A DNA stretch of 64,000 nucleotides, taken from Drosophila persimilis (taxonomy: Eukaryota; Arthropoda; Insecta; Diptera; Drosophilidae). Below are positions 48,201 to 57,200 of the stretch, in pieces (position 1 is the first letter of the stretch; every line of letters begins with the position of its first letter). The stretch lies in the NCBI RefSeq assembly GCF_003286085.1, contig NW_020825706.1, forward strand, positions 620,001-684,000, read 5' to 3'. A model generated the notes under the pieces. That model was given only the letters and a program-made list of their open reading frames with translations, made no database searches and was not told where the DNA came from. Both the position numbers and the translations under genes were made by a program.

Positions 48201-51200
48201 CAAATCTAACCAATAAATCATTCTAATGCTTTATGTTTTTCTCAACTAAAAAAAAAAACTTGTAAAACCCAAACATCAAATTTAATACATTTTCTATATG
48301 TTCTCCTGTGTATCCTGTATATGCCATACAAAACTTCTTGTATTATATCAAACCAACACTCAATCAATCGAATCGAATTGAATTGTAAATGAATTGTCTA
48401 TGAGAAAAGGTTGCCCGTAAATTGGCGATGGTTGAAGCTGATTTGGAGCGTGCCGAAGAACGTGCCGAACAGGGTGAAAAGTACGTTTTAAGTTTCAATT
48501 TATACCAAATAAACGTTAAATATGTTACAAAAATGTTTCCTGTTTCTAATATTTAATGAAAAACAATGTTGAAGTTGCCGCAAACCTAACCTCAAAAGCT
48601 GTTTATTGCATATTACATACATATTTCCCCGTTTTTACATTTTTCAGTTTAAATTTTGATTTTTGTTATTGTTTATTCTTTTAGCTAGCTAGCTTTTTGC
48701 ATAAATGTTTTTGTATATTGTTTGGTTTGAAAATGTGAATATTCTATCCACTGGAATCTAATATTGTGTATAATAAAGGCATGTTTCGTAGTTTAGAAAC
48801 AAAACGAAGCACAACAAACAAAAAGAGCAAAGTAAGGCTAAAGAGGCTCAGATTTTCCTGCTTGCTTCCCTGTGAAGCAGTTTAAGCCTCGTTTAAGCAG
48901 TGCCTAAGAAGTAAGCAGTGTTTTGAAGAGCTTTCCAGTGAGTGCAGAAGCAGCGCTCTCTCTTCTGTGTTCTCAGAGAGTAAGAACTCATGATTGCGTG
49001 AGTGTCATCCCAACTACGACTCATACGTCACAATCCATGCGCTCTCAAGCTTCCTCTCGCTCTCTCTCTCTCTTAAGGCACTGCGAAAATGAGAAATTTG
49101 CACCTCTTAAGCCCCAATTGCTGTTTGTATCATGAATCACGAATGATCCTGCACACAGTATTCACATTTTTGTACCAACATCCCCAGCGTTTAAGCCAGA
49201 CACTTGACTAATCTGTGAAAACATTACTTTTTTCTATTGCCATTTCCTAACCCATGCCAAAAACAAATACACTTTGTTGCCGTTGTGTGTGTACATTAAT
49301 ACAATGCCCGTGCTAACACCTTGCCACGCCCTTGCGCTGCCTTGAATTCCGCCTTGCTGCTACGCCCTACGCCTACGACTGAAGGTTGCCAGAAAACTTG
49401 TGCTCATGGAAGGAGATCTGGAGCGCTCCGAGGAAAAAGTTGAGCTTAGCGAAAGGTTTGTCCAATGCCCCACACAGCCACAGCGCCTCTACTATCTATC
49501 TATCTTCGATGTTTCTGTTTACTAACTGCATTTCGTTAAATATAATACACATTTTTCTTGGGTTTCATTTTGTGCGCAATCTATGCCAGCGATGGACAAA
49601 TATTTATTTATAATTTCCATAGTTTATAAATAAATGCCAAAAAAGTGAAATCCGACGTCTGGAGATGATGTCGGTCCGGTCCAAAAACAATTGTTATGAT
49701 TATAAAAATATTGCCAGACCTTGGCAACATGATTTGACGCTTTTTTGCGGAATCTCTTGGTCATCCATCCATCGGTGGATCGCCTCCAGTCGGAGACACA
49801 GGCGACAGCCACAAGACTATTTTCGAAAGTGAAGTGTTGCTGCTGGAGTCTGGCATAAATTGCGCGCACAAAAAGAAAACCTTTATATTTAACAATTGCA
49901 TGAGTTGTTCTTCTCTTTTTCCGCCACTTGGTTGTTTTGTCAAATTTTTGTAATAAACATTCCGTCTCTCGTCCAACAGCAAAATTGTGGAGCTTGAGGA
50001 AGAGCTGCGCGTGGTTGGTAACAACCTGAAGTCCCTGGAAGTCTCTGAGGAGAAGGTCAGTATCTCTTTATGGCTTACATTTACTCTCATTTGGAATATA
50101 CCTAATGAAAATCATTTAAATCAAACTTTCTTAAATATTTATATTGAATTTCCCCCTTCCCGAAATACTCAAAAAACTCCCCCCGAAATGTACAACAACA
50201 ACAACGAAAACGATATAAAAAAAAAACGAAAATAGGCCAACCAACGCGAGGAAGAATACAAGAACCAAATCAAGACCCTGAACACTCGTCTAAAGGAGGT
50301 AGATATCAAGCAAGAAGAAAAGCCTTCGCACCAAAAAGTGGCCGAAAAGCAAAGAGGATTTCCCAGATCCCAGATCCAAACGAGTGCCCGAAACCAGCGG
50401 CTATATATATACATCTCTTTTGTTGTTGTTTCTCGTTTTTGTTTGATTTATACCATATAATGTTTATAGGGAGGGGTGCCTCAGACAGCCAATCCCCTCC
50501 CAAAAAGAAAGATCTTCTGAAGGAACTCTTGTACTGCGCAGAGTTTTCGAATCTTTCATTTCGTTGTTGTACTAATAATTCTTATAAAATGTCTACCGAC
50601 ATGATATTTACAGATCAATCAATTTTATATATTTTATTGATATTCTTTACTAATTTATATTTTCTTTTATTTCTTTGTTTCATATTATTGTTTTTTGTTA
50701 AATGTTGCTGCTAAAAAAAAACAATCTCTAATTTGCGCACCCGCTGGATGTTTACCAACACTGACCACTGATTCGTTCCTTGCATGAATATTGTTTCATT
50801 TATTAATTTCTGTTGAACAAAAACTGCTTTTAATAAACGCTTACCAACACTGAACGCCAGGCCACACAAAAAGAGGAGACCTTTGAAACGCAAATCAAGG
50901 TCTTGGATCATTCTCTGAAAGAGGTATTATGCAGAGTCGAAATATATCTGAATATATTTGGTGTTGGTGAAACCGCTTTTAAACTAAGACTAACTCTAGA
51001 CTAAGATTAAGCTTAAAACTGAAAGAAACAAACAAAAAAAAAGAAAATATTGAATTGCACAAATCGTTATTCTCAATTTTAAATTTATTGTACATATTCG
51101 TCAATTCGACATTTAATATTTTCTTTTTTATAAAAAAAAAACCATAAACAAAAAAAAGCACTTTGGAAAAATACAACAAATGGCAAATAAAATGATGAAA

Positions 51201-54200
51201 ATTATAGAAATTATAGATCAATATCGTTATACTACTATATACGATATAGCGTACATCCATGGGCAAGTATTTCTGTCGTGTCATCCCTCTCGCAAGACGT
51301 GTGTGTGTACATTTGTTCAAAATTGAAAACAACTTTTTGTGCAACAAAGGAAAATGTGTTTTCCAGCACTGATACTTCCAGCTTTCTACTGCTTGTTGTA
51401 GTAGTAGTAACTGATGATCAATAGAACCGAACCACTCACAACTCGATTAATTGTCACTGACTTACAACACTAGTCGTGGTTATGCAACACTCTGTTCTCC
51501 TTCTACTGCTTGGATGGTGGCGGCAAGTAGAAGGGTTCCTTCCACTCCACTGCTTGGTTAGTAGTCATCAATGGTCTTGCAACACTGTTTTCCCAACACT
51601 GTAATTCCACCAATGAGAACGTTTTTCCAACACTATTCTTACACATTTCTACTGCCTGATTAGTAGCCTCAAATTAAATGCAAATCAAAATTAATTCAAA
51701 ACAAAAGATATCTAATTTCGGTAGATATTTTATATACCCCCCAAAAAACACAAACACAGACACACACACACAGAAAACCCAAAATGTACGTGAAATTGAT
51801 CTATTATTTTATAAAAACTATATACCATAATTTGTTGTATTTCTCCCGACGTCTAGGCACGCGTCAATCAGAAATATTACGAACAGGAGCTCATACAGTT
51901 CAAATTAAATGTAGAAACTGTAAGTCGCGCCGAAAGAACCGATGAATCGATGAGCGTAGATATTCTAGAGATTCTTCTAGATTTAAATAATCTTAACAGC
52001 ATTTTCAGTTTCACTTATTCTTTTTTCCAAGCAGTGACTGCGTAGCCTCCTCTACCAGTAATGTAATCAATTTCCCTTAATGATAATTTAATTTGTCTGA
52101 TTTAGGTTTTGTCTAAAAAACCCTAAATAGTACTCGTACAAAAGCGTCAACAGTTTGTAAGCATTTTAGTCGAATAAAAACCGAGAGATTTTTTAAGTGT
52201 TAACTGAATGAAGTTTAATTAAATGTTTGTTTAACTTTTAGTTCTATAAATTGTTCAACTAATTTCACCAAATCATTTCTTATATCTTGACTAATGTTCA
52301 TTTCTTCATCTACATTTGTTAAGTAAGTTTTTCTGCTGGTTTTGGTAGCTTATTTGGGAAGCTTTCTTGGCTTTAAATTCAAGCAAACTTCTGTCTGCGT
52401 TGCGCTGTGAATGACAGTGTGGGGCACAGAATTTGATTCGTCTGCCAGGGATAGATCAAAGGGATATTTCTGTTACCCTTTAATCCATGCCGGCAAGCCA
52501 CTTTTTGTTGCTTTTTTCTCCCCAATGAATTTGTAACCTTTTACTAATATATGACTTTAATTTTCCCTCCTTCCCAAACAAAAGGCTGAGGCTCGCGCTG
52601 AGTTCGCTGAACGTTCCGTTCAGAAATTGCAGAAGGAAGTCGACAGGCTCGAAGGTATGTCCGTCAAAGAATTTATCAATATTTTACTGAGGCTCTAAGA
52701 GAACTTGGCCACGGAAATAAAAACCAGTTGAATATTTCCAAAACTTGTGTAGCAGTATTTCAAAAATTAAAGTACAACGATTATATTAGTTAATTTGAAA
52801 TTTATAAAATATGTTAGTTCTTTATTATTTATAAGTAGGATCAAAATTAATTTCCTTATTCCAAATCCAGTACCAATTGTGTTCTTTAGTGAAAGTTTTA
52901 GTGTACCACACCTTGAGATATTACTTTCCTTTTATTTGCTGTTTATCCAAAAAACATTCCTTAATTTATTTGTATTTTTTATTTATTTTTCATATATTAT
53001 TTGTTGTTAATGTTGTGCTTAACAAAAACAATACAACTTGCGCTGCTTGTACCCTCGCTCGCTCGCTCGATCGCTAAATTTTGTTGTAAAACCTGCCTGC
53101 ATGCACCGTCCAATCCCCAACAACAAAACAAACGAACAGATGACTTGCTGAATGAGCGCGGAAAGAACAAACTGCTGCAGGAGGAAATGGAGAACACTTT
53201 ACATGACATACAGAACATGTAAAACCATCTAATTTGCTTGTGTAAATTAACTAAACTGCCTGCTTTGACGTCAAAACTATATACACACCACAACCACAAC
53301 CAGCCACCACCACCCCCAACAAAACTGGCGATTTCCATATTTAAATCTAGAAAAGGAAAACAAAACACATTTACACCCCTTTCAAAAGCATAACTTGAGA
53401 CAAGACAAGACACCCAGGACGCCAAGTGTCTTCCATTTGCAGAGTGAACGCCATCTTTCCGAAGAACTCTGGAGAAAAACAAAAGCAAACAAAAAAAAAA
53501 ACGAAAGAAAATTAAAAATTATTAGGGTTAAATAATGACCACGAAAGAAGCAAAAAACAAGACATTCTTCCCGTAGCAAGCGCATTCCAATTTTCAAATT
53601 CCAAAAAGGACGCGCACGCACACGCACGCGTCGCTGTGACTGGCAGCTAGCGTTCCAATCAAATTTTATCGATATCGCCTTTACAACACTGTTGCAATAT
53701 TTAATGCCCCTATTCGTTTCGACAAACGAGAGATAAACGTAGATGTTTTATTCATTAATTTACACTTGCTTTTGCTACCCCTTTTACCCATTTTACCCTT
53801 TTACATTGTTTTGTTTTGTGTATTACGATTAAAATCGACAAATCGAGATGACAACTTGGACAAGACAACAAAATGCATTGCCGCCTTCTTCTTAGTTTAT
53901 GTGTATTTTTTATTTTAAATAGAGAGACAAACAAAACGCTGTTATTTATATTTAAAGAAAGTGAAGTACATTCTATATGCTAAAAAAGAAACTTTGTATT
54001 TTTGTCGCCAGCGCTTAACTGTATTAATATTTACAATACATATATGCTAATGTTTATACATTGTTTATACATTATTTAAACAAATTGTCGTGTTTGCAAA
54101 ACGTTGTGTAATATTTGCCTACTTTTAAGTTTGCCGCCACGCCTACCACACGCACACACACCCCCCCACCACCACCACCCAAAAACACACACACACACTA

Positions 54201-57200
54201 CTATAATTACAATTAAAATTATTTCGACAAATTTAACAAAAAGAAAAACAACAACTTTTAAGCGAGACAACAAACACACAGCCAGCGCACATCCATTCCA
54301 ATTGCAATTTGCGTTTGCCGATTTTCCGGTTGCGCCTATCTTTTATTTGAAAAATAAAACAACAAAAACAAAAAAACAAAAATCCTTCTGCATATATCCC
54401 ATATCCGAACTGGGTAGAAATTGGGGGCCCCACAATAAGGATGGCATTAAAAAAACACTTTTAATTCGATTTACTTACGATAAACATAAATTAATTATTT
54501 ATATTTTAATATACCTATGCATACACATACACATACACATATACTATACAAAAACAAATACAAATAAAGTATTTTTCAAGAAAATGTATGAACTAACCCC
54601 AAGAATCGTCGTGCCATCGTCCAGCGTCCATCGTTGAGTGTCCTCCTCTGTCGATCCCCCCGCAACCCCCAATCGGCCACTGAAGGTTCCCTCGATCGCG
54701 ATCTCTGACTCTGTGACTCTGCTCTAATCCGAATTTCTACTTTCGCTGATGCCGCCCCGCGCCAACCACTAACCAATGAACCACTAAACCACACCTGAAC
54801 CTGAACCACACCCAACCAATCGGTCAACTGCCAGACGAGACGATCGTCGAGAAAGAGCACTATGCCCTTATTGGCGACAGCCTGGACTGGACCTTCGTTG
54901 AGTTGATGGGCATGCCGCCCTTCTACAACGATCGCTACCCGAAACCACCAACGCCCGAGCTTACCGAGGAGGATCTGGCCCGCATTGCGGAGGCCGAGGC
55001 CAAGGCCCAGGCCGTTGCGGAGGCCAAGGCGCAGGCCGCGGAGGCAAAGGCTCAGGCCGCTGCAGCTCTGGCTGAAGCACTGGCTGCAGGCGTGGATCCG
55101 GCCACCTTGGATCCGGCCCTCGTCGAGGCTGCAACAGCCGGAGAGGAGCCAGTGCCGATCAAGATACCAACACCGCCGCCCAAGGAGCCCACTCCTCCAC
55201 CACCACCGCCGCCACCATTCGAGTACTCGATCGATTTGCCCCCAGAGGGTGCTGAGGTGCCGTATGTGAAGAATGCCGAGCCGGGCGATATGCTGCCCCC
55301 CGTAGAGGGTGCCCCCGAGGGAGAAGCTGCTGCTGTTCCACCCGTTGAGGGGGAAGCTGCACCTGCGGCAGCTCCAGCCGAAGGGGAGGCTGCTGCTCCC
55401 GCTGCAGCTCCAGCTGAAGGCGAAGCGCCACCCGTTGCAGCCCCTGCTGAAGGAGAGGCCGCCGCAGCTCCACCAGCAGGCGAAGCACCACCACCGCCAC
55501 CAGCCGCTGCCGAAGCAGCACCTGCCGCTGAGGCACCACCTGCCTAAAGAAGCCATAAGCAAACCCTGATATGTTGTTTGTACTCTATAGTGATGAAAAT
55601 AGATCAAGGATCTCTAGAAGGATCTCGTCGCCGTTAATGAACTGGCCAATGTGTCTTTCCTTTCCGACTCTCACTAACATGCACCGCCTGCCTCCTGTGC
55701 GCCTCCTCCGCTCCGCTCCGCCTTCCCTCCCACTCCCCCCCACTGATTACACAACTTGATCGAAGTTTAATTTTTAGTTTTCTCGATTCTACTGCCTCCT
55801 TTTCACGCTTTATTTTTCCACCACGCTTTCTCTCTCTCTCGACGCTCTCTCTGTCCTCCATCGATATCTCGCACTACTCCATCGCTTGTATTGCTTTTCT
55901 CACAAACCATAAACCACATCGCGTGCCGACGACGATCGACATCTGCGACAGATGACACGATCGTTGAGAAAGAACGCTACTGCCTGATCAACGACAGCCT
56001 CGACGAAGCCTTCGTGGATGTGATTGTGGGCCTGGAGCCCTTCTGGAACCCGCGTAATCCCAAGCCGCCCACGCCCGAGCTCACCGAGGAGGATCTGGCC
56101 CGCATTGCCGAAGCGAAAGCAGCGGCGGAGGCCAAGGCCGAAGCCGAGGCCGCCGAGCAGGCCGAGCGTGTGGCTGCGGCAGTGGCTGCTGCCCTGGCTG
56201 CGGGCATCGATCCGGCGACCCTGGTCGTCGAGGGTGCACCCGGAGAGCCGCCAGTGCCCATCAAGATACCAACACCACCGCCCAAGGAGCCCACTCCTCC
56301 ACCACCACCGCCGCCACCATTCGAGTACTCGATCGATTTGCCCCCAGAGGGTGCCGAGGTCCCGTATGTCAAGAACTACGAGCCACCACCACCGGGATCG
56401 GAGCCAGAGCCCGTGCCAGCTGCCGAGGGAGAGGCTGCCGCCGCTGCCCCGCCGGCCGAGGGAGAAGCCGCACCTGCCGCACCGGCTGAGGGTGCAGCCC
56501 CACCACCTGCCGATGGAGCAGCACCGCCCGCTGAGGGAGCTGCCCCCGCCGAAGGAGCTGCTCCGGCGGCTGAGGGAGCTGCACCCGCTGCCGAGGCTGC
56601 TCCTGCTGCTGAGGCTGCGCCTGCTGCTGCTGAGGCTGCACCTGCCGCCGAAGCTGCACCCGCTGCCGAGGCTGCCCCTGCCGCCGAGGCTGCTCCCGCC
56701 GAAGCACCACCAGCCTAAGCCGACCATTGCGACCCCGATGCTAGTCCCCAACAGAGTCTGCTGCGCAAAACCAAAGACACAACAACTGCTACAAAATGCT
56801 GCCCTGCTTTTATACACCTAATTTTGAGCACGTTTTTGGATACATTTTTAATTAAAAATTTCATTTAATCGAAGCATTGCAAAAACCAAAAGTCGCTCTT
56901 TAGCCACTGCTTTATTTTATTTTTTTGCCGTTTACCGTTTATCGTTTTGATTTCCAAAAATTAACAGCTAGCCACGCGCACTGCCTTGCCGATGCGTACA
57001 ACAATGCTGCTGCCAAGCAGTTCCAGCGCTGCATTTTTATTTATTTTGAACCCAAACAGGAGGTAATTATGGTTTTATTTGTGCAGATTTAGTCCTCCAA
57101 CCCCCCTCCAACCAGGTGTCAGTTTTTGTCAGGTCTTTGTCCCACTTTGAGTGTAATTGGTATTTGTTTTATATATTTTTATTAACTTGTGTTCTTTATT

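Noticed and set aside
54576..55607. 343-codon minus-strand frame opposite exon 9b
   Set aside because: Its Gly/Trp/Cys/Ser repeats are the reverse complement of the Pro/Ala/Glu repeats of exon 9b; no independent signals.
55900..56817. 305-codon minus-strand frame opposite exon 9c
   Set aside because: Same reason: reverse complement of Ala/Pro-rich repeats, no splice or start evidence.
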